A DNA stretch of 54,463 bases from Candidatus Poribacteria bacterium (GCA_022821065.1 JAJEEK010000102.1:1-54463); one strand, 5' to 3'; shown: positions 15,911-25,690, counted from the stretch's first letter. Program-made: numbers and translations. Notes: a model not told the origin generated them from the sequence alone.

Positions 15911-17899
15911 TTAAAACGGTTTAACAATGACGGCTTTGGAGACGAGGGCGATTGCGACAGTTCCCATACCGATGAGCCCTACGCCACAAGCGAATCCTGC
16001 TGCGAGTACTGGGTTGAACATATACCAACGTTTCATACCGAACCGCTTAATCATGTAGAATCGCCCGATAATTGCCCCGAGTAGCCGCGCGATCATACTG
16101 CCGGGATCAGCACCGATACCACCGACAATGCCGTAGAACCACATTGAGGGTAGTTTAAAGTACCACAACATCCCGTAGATGGCGAGACTTCCAGTAAACC
16201 CGGCGGCGACATAATCACCACGAATCGCCTGCAGCATCTGGCTATTTCCATCTCGCAGGGATGTTTTCCAGAGACATTCGTTTGTGGCGTTGATGGGCCA
16301 CATCATCTGTGCATAAGGATACTGCGCACTCGGAATCGGTGCGATCTTCCAGATAAAGTGCATCACCACAATACCGCTGACAATCAGGATCGGCATAATC
16401 AGTAATGTACCTGCAAGATTAGAAGTGAAGGTTGTCCCTGTCAATTCAAGTACGCGCCAACTCTGTGTGCCGCGTCCGTAATCTTCGTCTGGCAGTGGTG
16501 CGAACCAGATGTCTACCTCCTCGTATCGGCTGAGAATGAAGGTAATTTCATGGAGGTAGGGTATGTCAAATAGGTCGCGTCCTAAGACCCCGAAAGTCCG
16601 TGCGGTGATATACGAGTTGAGGGGTGTATATAAGAATGCAAAACCTAACAGGAAGCTCAATGGGAAATTAGGTACCATCCAGTGGATAAGCCAGACGAAC
16701 CCACCCATACCGATGAACCATAACAGTCCCATCAACCATATCGGGAAATCGCCTCGGTTCGGCGGTGGTGCGAAGGAGCCTCGTTCGCCTGCGGTTTTCT
16801 TGGATCTCCGCATTTTAAAGAGCATCGGAATCGAAGCCGCCATCCCGACGATCGCGAAACTAAAAGATTTCCCCATACCGGCAGACATCCAGAAATCGAG
16901 TCCGTTGTACAAACCGACAGCGCGAACGTCCAATCCAGGTTTCCACTGGTGAAGTATCTCAAATCGGTAGAGAATTTGTGGGTTCAGGACGAATTGCGTT
17001 GCCATTGCGGCGATGAACTCTGTCATCACAATTGGGAAAGGCAGTACGAACCCAAAGAGCATTTGACCGAAATCGGTTCGGAGCGCGAAAACACCTGTCG
17101 GTGCGAAGCCTTCAATGCTCTGCGTAAAATCTATCCACGGGATTTTCAGGATCTGAATTGGTGTGCTCATCATGACACCGGTGAGTGATGGGACACCGAT
17201 ATAGAGGAACCCCCAGACGAGTCCTGCCATAGAACCGATAGAGAAGACCCGCCATCGCCAGGTTTCTTCTTTTCCTGTCGTTTCTGCGAGTGCGGTTGCG
17301 CCTTGTGCGGTAATGGGTGCCATTGGATATGGCAGCCGTTCGAGGTCCGCTGTGAGTCGGAATAGGATATACTGGGCACTGACAGATCGTAAAGTTCCGA
17401 GGAGTTTCCCCGCAAGATAGACACCAATAGGCAGCATCCAGTCTGAATGTAACAAACTCCGGGTTAGCACGCCGACAGAATCCCCTGCGGGTACAACCCA
17501 CGCCGGTATTTTGTCCGCGATTTCGTAAGAAGCCGCCTGCGGGGTATTGATAAAGTAGGCGTACCAGATAAAACTCCGGTACTGCATCCCGCTCCCGACA
17601 GCTGCGCCGGTTAAACCGAGGAGCATATAGAGCTCCTGCCGGCGTGCGGTAGTAAAGGAGCGCCGTGCGAGTTCGGTGAATAGAATAACCGCAACCCAAG
17701 GTGCTGCTCCCGCGCCGGATTCGCCGGATACATAACCGAGATAGATGGAACCTGGCATCATCAACAAGCCGACGAAAAGTGCTCCGACGAACACTTTAAC
17801 CGTCAACCCCGACTCAAAGGTACGGATCCCCCCTTCGATGTCGTATCGCTGCGCCCAAGCTTGCCATTCATCTGCTTGTGATACTCTTTCTCTCGCCAA
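15911..17899 (-). CDS. OPT-like polytopic membrane transporter
   Basis: 662 residues with about 14-16 hydrophobic segments. The pattern LFRLTADLERLPYPMAPITA (near 180-200), long gaps between membrane blocks and a GGIGADPGSMIARLLGAIIG ending recall the oligopeptide transporter (OPT) superfamily; a related ERLTYPIAQLPYE segment occurs in the DUF6785/6784 protein at 46020. OPT proteins import peptides or metal chelates by proton symport, but the substrate here is unknown. The start is TTG at 17899 with GGAG 10 bases upstream. It lies second or third in the unit led by the giant FtsX protein and is flanked on both sides by repeat arrays. Confidence 0.75.
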   Translation of the reverse strand: MARERVSQADEWQAWAQRYDIEGGIRTFESGLTVKVFVGALFVGLLMMPGSIYLGYVSGESGAGAAPWVAVILFTELARRSFTTARRQELYMLLGLTGAAVGSGMQYRSFIWYAYFINTPQAASYEIADKIPAWVVPAGDSVGVLTRSLLHSDWMLPIGVYLAGKLLGTLRSVSAQYILFRLTADLERLPYPMAPITAQGATALAETTGKEETWRWRVFSIGSMAGLVWGFLYIGVPSLTGVMMSTPIQILKIPWIDFTQSIEGFAPTGVFALRTDFGQMLFGFVLPFPIVMTEFIAAMATQFVLNPQILYRFEILHQWKPGLDVRAVGLYNGLDFWMSAGMGKSFSFAIVGMAASIPMLFKMRRSKKTAGERGSFAPPPNRGDFPIWLMGLLWFIGMGGFVWLIHWMVPNFPLSFLLGFAFLYTPLNSYITARTFGVLGRDLFDIPYLHEITFILSRYEEVDIWFAPLPDEDYGRGTQSWRVLELTGTTFTSNLAGTLLIMPILIVSGIVVMHFIWKIAPIPSAQYPYAQMMWPINATNECLWKTSLRDGNSQMLQAIRGDYVAAGFTGSLAIYGMLWYFKLPSMWFYGIVGGIGADPGSMIARLLGAIIGRFYMIKRFGMKRWYMFNPVLAAGFACGVGLIGMGTVAIALVSKAVIVKPF

Positions 17900-17937
17900 A
17901 TCGAATGTTCTCCTTTTTTCAAGTTAGAAGTGGCAAT

Positions 17938-18004
17938 CAGCGGAAACCAAGAGGCAGTCAGCCATCGGCGCATTAGCCATCAGCAGCCGAAAGCCATTTC
18001 CTCT
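17938..18004. repeat. Heptamer repeat array
   Basis: GGCAGTCAGCCATCGGC followed by ATTAGCCATCAGCAGCCGAA repeats the wording of the 15697 array. It lies between the OPT-like gene and the small membrane protein gene, ending at the latter's stop codon. Confidence 0.75.
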
Positions 18005-18006
18005 GG

Positions 18007-18198
18007 TTACTGTTCCTCGCCTGACTCTCCGCTGCTGTCAGTGTCTCGTAACTCTTCCCAGAAATGCGCACAGAAGATACCAATTGTCAGCACGAGAGCC
18101 GAGAACATTTGCCATTGCCAACGCCCTTCAAGGATGATAACACTAAACAGCCATAACAAGGTGCCAAGGATGATAATAAAACCTGCTACTCTTTCCAT
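18007..18198 (-). CDS. Small two-helix membrane protein
   Basis: 63 residues with two hydrophobic helices (about 4-21 and 29-46) joined by LEGRWQWQMF, and an acidic end (DTDSSGESGEEQ). I do not recognise a family. It is likely real: AAGGA lies 13 bases before the ATG, it sits in line with its larger neighbours, and its composition is that of a membrane protein rather than of the surrounding repeats. Inference: a small accessory subunit of the FtsX/OPT unit. Confidence 0.65.
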   Translation of the reverse strand: MERVAGFIIILGTLLWLFSVIILEGRWQWQMFSALVLTIGIFCAHFWEELRDTDSSGESGEEQ

Positions 18199-18215
18199 CT
18201 TTTAAATTTTCCTTA

Positions 18216-18310
18216 AGAATGGCTATCGGCTTTCGGCTATCGGCTTTCGGTTTCTTGGTTTCCGATTGCTTCTTGGTTTCCGACTGCCGATTGCTTCTTG
18301 GTTTCCGACT
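18216..18310. repeat. Heptamer repeat array
   Basis: Starts GGCTATCGGC, then TTTCGGCTATCGGCTTTCGG, then alternates TTTCTTGG, TTTCCGA and TTGCTTC units. It has the same wording as the array at 14546 and joins directly to the palindromic element at 18311. Confidence 0.8.
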
Positions 18311-18367
18311 TGGACCGAAAATATCGTGCTTTTGTTCAATAACATTATTGTCGATATTTTCGGTCCA
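18311..18367. repeat. 57-bp palindromic element, copy 2
   Basis: Perfect 16-bp arms, TGGACCGAAAATATCG (18311-18326) and CGATATTTTCGGTCCA (18352-18367), around a 25-base loop. Compared with copy 1 at 11686 (read on the other strand) the length and loop are conserved and arm differences are compensated. It lies 3 bases after the stop codon of the giant minus-strand gene. Confidence 0.85.
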
Positions 18368-18370
18368 TCT

Positions 18371-21300
18371 TTAATCTGCCGGTGTCAGTGCTGGATCCAT
18401 CTGTGCTGTTTCTTCTTCTGACGCTTGTATACCTTCCGTCCTACCACGTTCATGGAATTCTGCCCGAATATCGACGCTGAACGTACGCCAGATGAGCAAC
18501 TGTTTCCGTAGGAGGTTCAGGAAGCGTCGATTCACACGTTTCCAAGAAGCGATCTCTCCGCTTTCACGGTTGACATCCAACGTGATTTTGAAGAGGTCCT
18601 CTTCCTCGCCACCGACCGGTGATGTAACAAACTGGATCGATTGGCTCACACCCAAATCGTAAGGTGCCAACCATACCATCATAGAAATCTGATAGGAATC
18701 CTCTGCTGCTTCGCTGAAGGCGACCTGATCGGTATAGAAATCGCTTGCGGATTCGTCCGCGTGTGCCTCAAAATAGTCGCGCATAAAGACGTTCAAGCCG
18801 AGTGCCTCTTCCTCAAGCACTGTGAAAGGCAGGTTGAAATGCCACACGTCGCCTTCTGGTTCCGGGAGTTTCCATTTACGCTCGATATCCGGTACAGCCA
18901 TCCGTGAGGCTTTGATTGCTGGGTAGAGCGTACTCAAAAGCACGACAATCATGACGATGACGGTTGCAACGACAGTTGACATTGATGAATAGTTGAGTGT
19001 CAATCCAGCGAGCCAACCGAAGTGGACAAGCGTCGTCGCTATTGCCTGTCCCATGAGATATCCTAAGACAGCGCCGACGATAGCATATACGCAGGCTTCA
19101 GCGAGAAATAGGAAAGCGATGTGTACCGGCGCGAGACCGACTGAGCTGTAAATACTGATCTCTCGGACACGCTCATAGACTGCCCCAAGCATCGTATTGA
19201 GGACAATAAGTGCGGCAATCAAAATTGGCACAAACAGGTTACCCATTCCGCTGAAGCTCGTCATCCCGATACTGCTATAGAGGTATGTGTCTTTATCACG
19301 TCCGACGAAGAAGTCAAGAGCGATTCGGTTCATGAGAGGTGCCATGATGAGATCCAACTTATCAATAGCACCGAGCATCTTCGGATCGTCTTCACCCGGT
19401 TCCATACTAACGGCGACACTTCGGAGCGTCCCACCTTGATTCATAACCACTTCATAAGGCAGGATAGCGATACTATCCGGGGTGAGATGGAGGTACTTCT
19501 GCAATTCGCCTTCGAGCGTTTCATCGCCAGTAGCACCGCGACTCCGCTGCTGCTGCATCAACTGATAGTCAACGGGCGTAAGTTCTTCGCCGTCGTTATC
19601 AGTGAGGTCTTTGAACCCAATACCAAGGACACCGACGACGGTGAAATCTGCCCCGTAGACAGAAACGGTCGCTTTCCCCATGTCGCTTTCAGTAATCTTC
19701 AGCAATTCTGCCATCCCTTTCGGGAGAACAATCGCGTAGGGCCACTCCGTGGGCCATTCATTGGCATCAGCAGGATCAAACCATTTTCCGTATTGTAGGT
19801 ATCTATCAATACCCGTAACAGCGGGTTCTGAATCCGCCATGCCGACGAGCATATTTGCGGCGAAGGTCAGGGCTTCACCCGTCAGTTGATGCGTCGGTGG
19901 CGATGTATCTATTTCGTTAGACGTACGGGTCAACTGCACAAACGACTGGTCACCGGTCCCCGAAGACTGATACCATGCGCGCGGGGCGACCTTATTCCGG
20001 ACGGTCACGATGGATTCTTCGTCCATCTGCTGGATAAAGCCGCTTTGTTCTAAATCTGTAATGGTTTCTGGAATATTGATAGGTTGTTGTCCATCTTTGG
20101 TAAGAATTTCGTTCTTACGTTGTAGAAGTCGTTCTAAGTCTGTGACTGTAATCTGCGTCTTCTGCATATCGTTGCGGACAGAGGTTAGTACAGGTTCTTC
20201 AAGCGGACGCCAGTATTGGTCGCGGATGAGGAGTCCCGTATAGCGTGGTGTTACCTGTGGGAGACTCGTTCTGTTCGGATGCATAAACGTCCGGACAGAG
20301 GTGAACGAAATGACGGTGAAGGTCAGGATAACCAGCGTACAACAGGTCAGGATCGTTCGTCCTTTCCGTTTCCGCATGTTGGAGATCCCTAAAGAAAACG
20401 CTGCGGCACTTGCACTCAAGCGACCGACGTCTGCCTTGTAAACCTTGTTCCCTTCTTGCCGAATTTTTTCGAGTTGTTCCTCGAATTTTCGGATAATAAT
20501 GCTGATGACGATAACTGTCAACGCAAGTACAACAAACGCTATCAAGATAATTATCGGGGTTGTTGTGATCTGGAATGCGGGGTGAACCTGACTTAAGAAG
20601 AAGAACACGAGTAAAAAGATGCCAAACGATCCGAGAATCTGCTTGTGGATGTTGGGGAACCCGAAAATGAGCCGTTCCATAAAGTAGGCGAACGGCATCA
20701 GCAGCGCGAGGTAAAACATCACACCGTTGACGACATCGTTGCCGGTCTGCTTGACATCTGGGTATGCGCGTGATTCGTAGCCCCACGCGGCACGTGCAAG
20801 TTTGAGAGCCTGCTGGTAGTCATTTTGGAGCAGTTCAGTCTCGGCGCGTGCAAGGTATTCACTGGCATACTGATGGAGTTGATCGAGTCGGTCGCTGGAG
20901 ATACCGAAACGTTTATAGAGTCTTGAACGATTCTCATCAAGCCACCACATATCTCGGACAACGACGTAGGGGGTCATACGAATGCGTCCGTTTTCACGCA
21001 CGACAAAACCTTCACCGGTGTAGAGCGTAGGGTTCTTCATACCGCTTTTTGTTGCCTTGATAAGCAAGAGGCGTTTACCGATCTGTCCGTAAGCCATTCC
21101 GACTTTAATACGGGTGTTGGGTTCACTATAGACGAGTGCGATCGGTTCCGCTGCGGAGACACCCTCCTGTTGCCAGGGTTTGGACATTCCGAACTTTTCT
21201 GGTGCACTATCGGTGAGTGCGTCGTAAATTTCGAGTTCTCTCAATGTCCGTAGGTATCGCTGGTCAACCAAATCGTAGATAGTTGTGGACACACAAGGGA

Positions 21301-24300
21301 ATGTAACGACGCGGCATCCGCGCCGACGTGTGTTGATAGGCACTTTATTCGGGAGTAGTTTCGCTCCGTAGTTTCCTAAATCGGGAGCATAGACGATGTC
21401 GCCTGAATCTTTGTCAAGGATATATGCCTCAACCTCTTGTGCACCGCCGAGCCGACGTGTTGCTCTGCCCTCCATGGCTAACCCAGGCACCTCGAAGTTG
21501 CCTTTGTTATCTCCCATAACAAACAGGTCGCCACGGACCCCCATCATGGTTTTATGTTTTCTACGGAGTGTCAATATTGGGTAAGGCACCGGTTTATTGG
21601 GGAGTGCGGACTCACGTGCATCAAATTCCACGACATCACCGAAGAGGTTACAATAGAAATTACCGACGCGAGCGGCGGTCGGCATCTCTTCGTCTCGGAG
21701 CGCTTGGATGAGTATTGATGCCAGTGTCTGTGCTTGCTGATGGAGGTTACCACCTTCACGTAAATCAACGCGATCAATTGTATCAAGCGGGGTGTCGGTT
21801 AAAACACGAGCATCTTCAATTGTTGCGAAAGCGATACCGGTTTTTCCGACAAGCGTCGCGACTTCACTATCAAAGGCGATTTTGCCGGGGATGTATGTTT
21901 TCCAAGTTTTTCCGCCGCTTGCGGATATGGCGTTCACGAAGTTGGACTGTCCGCCGAGTCCAGCAATGGAAATCAGGGTTTTGATGTCTTCAATTTCGTC
22001 ATCGGTGAAAGTATCCGGATCCTCATGTCGGAGTCGGAGCATTGCGTCAAGCTGCTCGCGCGTTCGAATACTATTCTTCCGATTTTTCTTTGCGGTGCGT
22101 ACATCGTTTCGAATGAAGCGTTCAACCTCTTTTCGGATATAGTCCATGTCCTTGAGCATATCCTCGGAAGGTTCGCCTTGATTGCGCCACTGCTCGAACT
22201 GCATCTTCATAAGTCGGCTCACACCGCTAAGTCCGGTCAGTTTAGCGAAGTGCGAACTGAGCAAGGTTTCGAGCGTCTTCCCTTCGAGAGCAGCCTTGTC
22301 AGAAATCCCGTTTGCCACATTCCACTGGCGTGCCATAACGGCTTGTCGGATTTGGTCATCTGTCCACTGCCAGAGTTTACGGATACGGACACCGAAATCG
22401 GCATCTTGTGCGTAGGTTGCAAGTTTATTACCGATACTTGCAAACTCGCGGCGGAGCACAAATTCAGGTTCTTGGTCGTAGAACCACCCTTTGTTGAATA
22501 CACCGAACTGATCCGACTGAGATGAGAGGTCAACACTAATAAAGAGAGATGTATAGTAACGGTTGAATAGGTCTTGGAGTGTGATTGCCGCTTCAATCTG
22601 TCCGAGTTTTCGATTGTATTCATCGGTATCAATGCGCAACATCTTTTCAATACGACTCTGAATGTTGCGGAAGCGCGCATTCCGAAGGGTTAGCATGTTA
22701 TCGCGTAGCAGATTTTTCGTTTCTTCATCAACATCCGTATCCAATGTCGGGAGGCGTTTGAGCAGGTTGTCGAGTGCCACAATATCTGTTTCTGCGCGTC
22801 TTTCGACGATTGCCAACAGTTCCTTTTCATTAATGGACGCCGCAACGCGTGAACGGAGTTCCAGTGCTTGTTCCACCTCACTCTCCGATAGGTAGTTTTC
22901 CAAGATGAGTCGCTCTTCAGCTAGGTACTCACGTCCTAAAATTTCGGATGTCGCAAGCAAATTCTCAATACGTGTTTGTTCCAATCGTGCGTTTCGGAGG
23001 GCGATTTCAAATATCCCTTGTTTATCTTTAAGGAGGTCTGCAATCAGTACACCCGTATCAACGGTCTCATCGGATTCAGCGAAACGTTGTCGGAGTTGGG
23101 TATCAATCGTGTTGAGTCGCTCCACACCGGCTTTCGACAGGTATTTCCCACCGTAAAGCAAGTTCCCTGCATCTTGCCATAACGGTGTTTCCTTGAGTTT
23201 TCGGATGCTCGCCTTAATTTCATTTTCTACAGGTTGACTATCAGAGATTTGTGAGAGCACTTTTTCGAGAAGCTGATTCTCTTTTTCGACAGCACTCTCT
23301 AACGTATCGGTAGCAGCATTTAATATGCTGCGTGCTTTCTTGGCACTATTGAGGCTATGGAGGTCAAGGTGTCGATCAAGGACTTTTTCTGGAGTCCACA
23401 TCAGCGCAAACTTACGTTTATCGCTCATCTCCCAATCTGCGAGGACAGCGTTAAGTGTCTCTATATCAGGGACGAGTTCTTCTGGGAGGTCTTCTGGCAC
23501 AGGGATATACCAGCCTGATTCTCGTTGCTCTGGAATCAGATAGGCATCGTTCGGATGCTTCGCATATTCACTAATCTCACCTACTTCAACGGCGCGAATA
23601 ATTTTATTAACTGCCCAGACATCAAGTCGTGCAGTCGGGAGCGCGACCGTCTCAATTAATTCAGTCTGTGCGGTTCGGCTTGTATTGAGCGCGACTGTCC
23701 GGACTTTAGCGAGTCTTCCAACAACATCTCGCAGGAAGTGCGTTGTTTGTAAAGCCTCTTTCTTTGAACGTGCGAGATTTGCTAACAATTGGCTTTTCTC
23801 TTCACCGGTAAATCCCTGCTTCTCTCGTTTTCGATTCCTGTCTGCCTGCTTCTTCTGACGTTCAGAAAAATCGCGCTGTTGGTTCGTGAGGTGTACAATT
23901 TCGGCGCGCGTCTCCGCTAAACCGTCAAGTGTTATTCCAAGTGATTCGATGTCAGCCTTTACTTCGTGTATCCCATGATAGAAATCGGGCGGAAGATCAA
24001 CAAGGACACTCCGGTCGATTGAGAGCAAGAGTTTTCTACCGAGTTCATCAAATTCAATAATATCTGTAGAGAGTCCGCGGCGGAGTCCGTGCATTGTCGG
24101 CGTACCCGGTGAGTCTGTGTCAGCACCGACAATATCCTGCCCGATACCTTCCATAAATGCTCGCATGCCAGCAAGCCCTTGGAAGTGTCCATCAACTGCG
24201 ACAAAAAGGACGGAATAGCCGGGGCGATACTGAGGTTGACTAAAGAGGCGAGCGAGCTCCATAAGCGTTGCGATCCCACCGGTCGGATCTGCGCCGGGTG

Positions 24301-25690
24301 CCATTGCTGGAACTACAGACATAGAATCGTAATAAGCGGTGATAACGACGAGTTCATCGCTGATCGTTGGATCACCACCCTCTAAGAAACCGCGTATATT
24401 CTGCCCGACGCGGCGTTCCCAAGTCATTTTACCGCGAACACGAACATTGACCTGATTCCCTTGCGCGTGCTGTTCTTCCAGCAGAGCCATTAGGACATCA
24501 GCATCTGATTTGGAAATCCAAAAACGTGGAATGTTAGCGGGGACGGTGCCAAATTTGTTTTCCGCTTCGCCTCGGATGGTTGTTTCAGGCTCGATGAAGA
24601 TGACAGCGGTACCACCGAGCATTGCGGCGTTGATATAGCGGGTACTGGAGTTGAAATCGAGAAGTACGATCGCACCTTTCGGAATAAAGATATTTGATTC
24701 ACTCGCAGCGACGAACTCGCCGGGTTCATCAACCTGTCCATTATTGTTATTATCAATACCATCGGTATCGTCGCCGGGAATTTCGTCTGTCCAACCGTCA
24801 GCATCGTTATCAATACCGTCTGTTGCCCATCCGCGAATCTCAGAGAGCAGCGGTATCTCGCCGTATTCGTCAATGGTGCCGTCTTCGTCATTATCAATGC
24901 CATCGGACGCTTTTTGTAGGTGTTCATTGAGTATGTCATCGGTGATGCTGGCTTCGGTGATACGGTAGCGTCGCGCGAGTGTGGCGAGGGTATCTCTGTC
25001 TTGGAGTTCGTACCAGAATCCACCAATATTGGTGCCGTTAAAATCAGCGAGTTCAGCGTCATCGCCGTAAAGAAGCGGACCGGATAACCCACCTGTCGGG
25101 ATATAGACGGTACTCCCTTCAACCACAGGTGTCGCCAAAAATTGGTTTCGTTTGTCTGCAAGGATAGCAGCTTCATCAACTTGGAAGCTGTCGGCAATGT
25201 CTTTCAGGGATTCGCCTGCTAATACGGTGTGTTTAATTCCGTCTGCCAAAAGCGATGTGCGTACAAGGTTGGGCCAAAGCGGGGTGAGTTCAAAAGTATG
25301 CAGTACGGTGGCATCAAGCGAAAGCACCTCAACGACACTATCACCGTGATCAATCGGCACAGTGACCGGAAATTCACGGCTCTCAACGTTTTGCAAGCCG
25401 ATTTCTACGAATCGGTCAAAGATGTACTTACTACCACTTGCAGCTTGCGGATATCCGGTTACGCGGCTCTCAAGACTTGACAGACGTGCAATATCCTTTC
25501 GGATGTTGCCGATAGAGATGTCATCTCGGATCTGAATCGCGGCGGTTTTCATGCTGGTGCTCGAAACCGTCTGTGCGTACACGGTATCCGAGAGTCCGGT
25601 GACCAACAGTGCGGACACCAAAAACGTCAATACACTTATGATAGAAACAAAACATTGCGAGCGATATTCATACCTACTACGCGTTCTCAT
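18371..25690 (-). CDS. Giant exported LysM / degenerate M28 / coiled-coil / FtsX permease protein
   Basis: 2439 residues. Order: signal anchor about 14-39; an M28-style start (SRVTGYPQAASGSKYIFDRF); LysM-like modules about 153-198 and 227-258; three DGIDNDxDGxxDE-type calcium-binding-like repeats (263, 291, 310); a PA-like stretch (340-420); an M28-like domain about 430-520; a long alpha-helical/coiled-coil region about 570-1250; a beta-rich part; a four-helix membrane block about 1650-1737; a FtsX module opening with NMRKRKGRTILTCCTLVILT near 1777; and the C-terminal FtsX membrane domain about 2150-2257. In the M28 part the usual HYDS reads AYYDS and the GEE motif reads GHF, so peptidase activity is doubtful. 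It probably pairs with the ATPase at 13190. GGTGAGGG precedes the ATG; a good promoter lies at 25902-25931. Confidence 0.85.
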   Translation of the reverse strand: MRTRSRYEYRSQCFVSIISVLTFLVSALLVTGLSDTVYAQTVSSTSMKTAAIQIRDDISIGNIRKDIARLSSLESRVTGYPQAASGSKYIFDRFVEIGLQNVESREFPVTVPIDHGDSVVEVLSLDATVLHTFELTPLWPNLVRTSLLADGIKHTVLAGESLKDIADSFQVDEAAILADKRNQFLATPVVEGSTVYIPTGGLSGPLLYGDDAELADFNGTNIGGFWYELQDRDTLATLARRYRITEASITDDILNEHLQKASDGIDNDEDGTIDEYGEIPLLSEIRGWATDGIDNDADGWTDEIPGDDTDGIDNNNNGQVDEPGEFVAASESNIFIPKGAIVLLDFNSSTRYINAAMLGGTAVIFIEPETTIRGEAENKFGTVPANIPRFWISKSDADVLMALLEEQHAQGNQVNVRVRGKMTWERRVGQNIRGFLEGGDPTISDELVVITAYYDSMSVVPAMAPGADPTGGIATLMELARLFSQPQYRPGYSVLFVAVDGHFQGLAGMRAFMEGIGQDIVGADTDSPGTPTMHGLRRGLSTDIIEFDELGRKLLLSIDRSVLVDLPPDFYHGIHEVKADIESLGITLDGLAETRAEIVHLTNQQRDFSERQKKQADRNRKREKQGFTGEEKSQLLANLARSKKEALQTTHFLRDVVGRLAKVRTVALNTSRTAQTELIETVALPTARLDVWAVNKIIRAVEVGEISEYAKHPNDAYLIPEQRESGWYIPVPEDLPEELVPDIETLNAVLADWEMSDKRKFALMWTPEKVLDRHLDLHSLNSAKKARSILNAATDTLESAVEKENQLLEKVLSQISDSQPVENEIKASIRKLKETPLWQDAGNLLYGGKYLSKAGVERLNTIDTQLRQRFAESDETVDTGVLIADLLKDKQGIFEIALRNARLEQTRIENLLATSEILGREYLAEERLILENYLSESEVEQALELRSRVAASINEKELLAIVERRAETDIVALDNLLKRLPTLDTDVDEETKNLLRDNMLTLRNARFRNIQSRIEKMLRIDTDEYNRKLGQIEAAITLQDLFNRYYTSLFISVDLSSQSDQFGVFNKGWFYDQEPEFVLRREFASIGNKLATYAQDADFGVRIRKLWQWTDDQIRQAVMARQWNVANGISDKAALEGKTLETLLSSHFAKLTGLSGVSRLMKMQFEQWRNQGEPSEDMLKDMDYIRKEVERFIRNDVRTAKKNRKNSIRTREQLDAMLRLRHEDPDTFTDDEIEDIKTLISIAGLGGQSNFVNAISASGGKTWKTYIPGKIAFDSEVATLVGKTGIAFATIEDARVLTDTPLDTIDRVDLREGGNLHQQAQTLASILIQALRDEEMPTAARVGNFYCNLFGDVVEFDARESALPNKPVPYPILTLRRKHKTMMGVRGDLFVMGDNKGNFEVPGLAMEGRATRRLGGAQEVEAYILDKDSGDIVYAPDLGNYGAKLLPNKVPINTRRRGCRVVTFPCVSTTIYDLVDQRYLRTLRELEIYDALTDSAPEKFGMSKPWQQEGVSAAEPIALVYSEPNTRIKVGMAYGQIGKRLLLIKATKSGMKNPTLYTGEGFVVRENGRIRMTPYVVVRDMWWLDENRSRLYKRFGISSDRLDQLHQYASEYLARAETELLQNDYQQALKLARAAWGYESRAYPDVKQTGNDVVNGVMFYLALLMPFAYFMERLIFGFPNIHKQILGSFGIFLLVFFFLSQVHPAFQITTTPIIILIAFVVLALTVIVISIIIRKFEEQLEKIRQEGNKVYKADVGRLSASAAAFSLGISNMRKRKGRTILTCCTLVILTFTVISFTSVRTFMHPNRTSLPQVTPRYTGLLIRDQYWRPLEEPVLTSVRNDMQKTQITVTDLERLLQRKNEILTKDGQQPINIPETITDLEQSGFIQQMDEESIVTVRNKVAPRAWYQSSGTGDQSFVQLTRTSNEIDTSPPTHQLTGEALTFAANMLVGMADSEPAVTGIDRYLQYGKWFDPADANEWPTEWPYAIVLPKGMAELLKITESDMGKATVSVYGADFTVVGVLGIGFKDLTDNDGEELTPVDYQLMQQQRSRGATGDETLEGELQKYLHLTPDSIAILPYEVVMNQGGTLRSVAVSMEPGEDDPKMLGAIDKLDLIMAPLMNRIALDFFVGRDKDTYLYSSIGMTSFSGMGNLFVPILIAALIVLNTMLGAVYERVREISIYSSVGLAPVHIAFLFLAEACVYAIVGAVLGYLMGQAIATTLVHFGWLAGLTLNYSSMSTVVATVIVMIVVLLSTLYPAIKASRMAVPDIERKWKLPEPEGDVWHFNLPFTVLEEEALGLNVFMRDYFEAHADESASDFYTDQVAFSEAAEDSYQISMMVWLAPYDLGVSQSIQFVTSPVGGEEEDLFKITLDVNRESGEIASWKRVNRRFLNLLRKQLLIWRTFSVDIRAEFHERGRTEGIQASEEETAQMDPALTPAD

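Noticed and set aside
17112..17699. 195-codon minus-strand open frame
   Set aside because: Alternate phase of the OPT-like gene, rich in R and C with no hydrophobic pattern.
7650..18310. Repeat arrays considered as CRISPR
   Set aside because: Units are about 7 bases, imperfect and without regular spacers; no cas genes.
24490..25197. 235-codon minus-strand open frame in another phase
   Set aside because: Lies inside the LysM/M28 part of the giant gene; translation is low-complexity shadow sequence.
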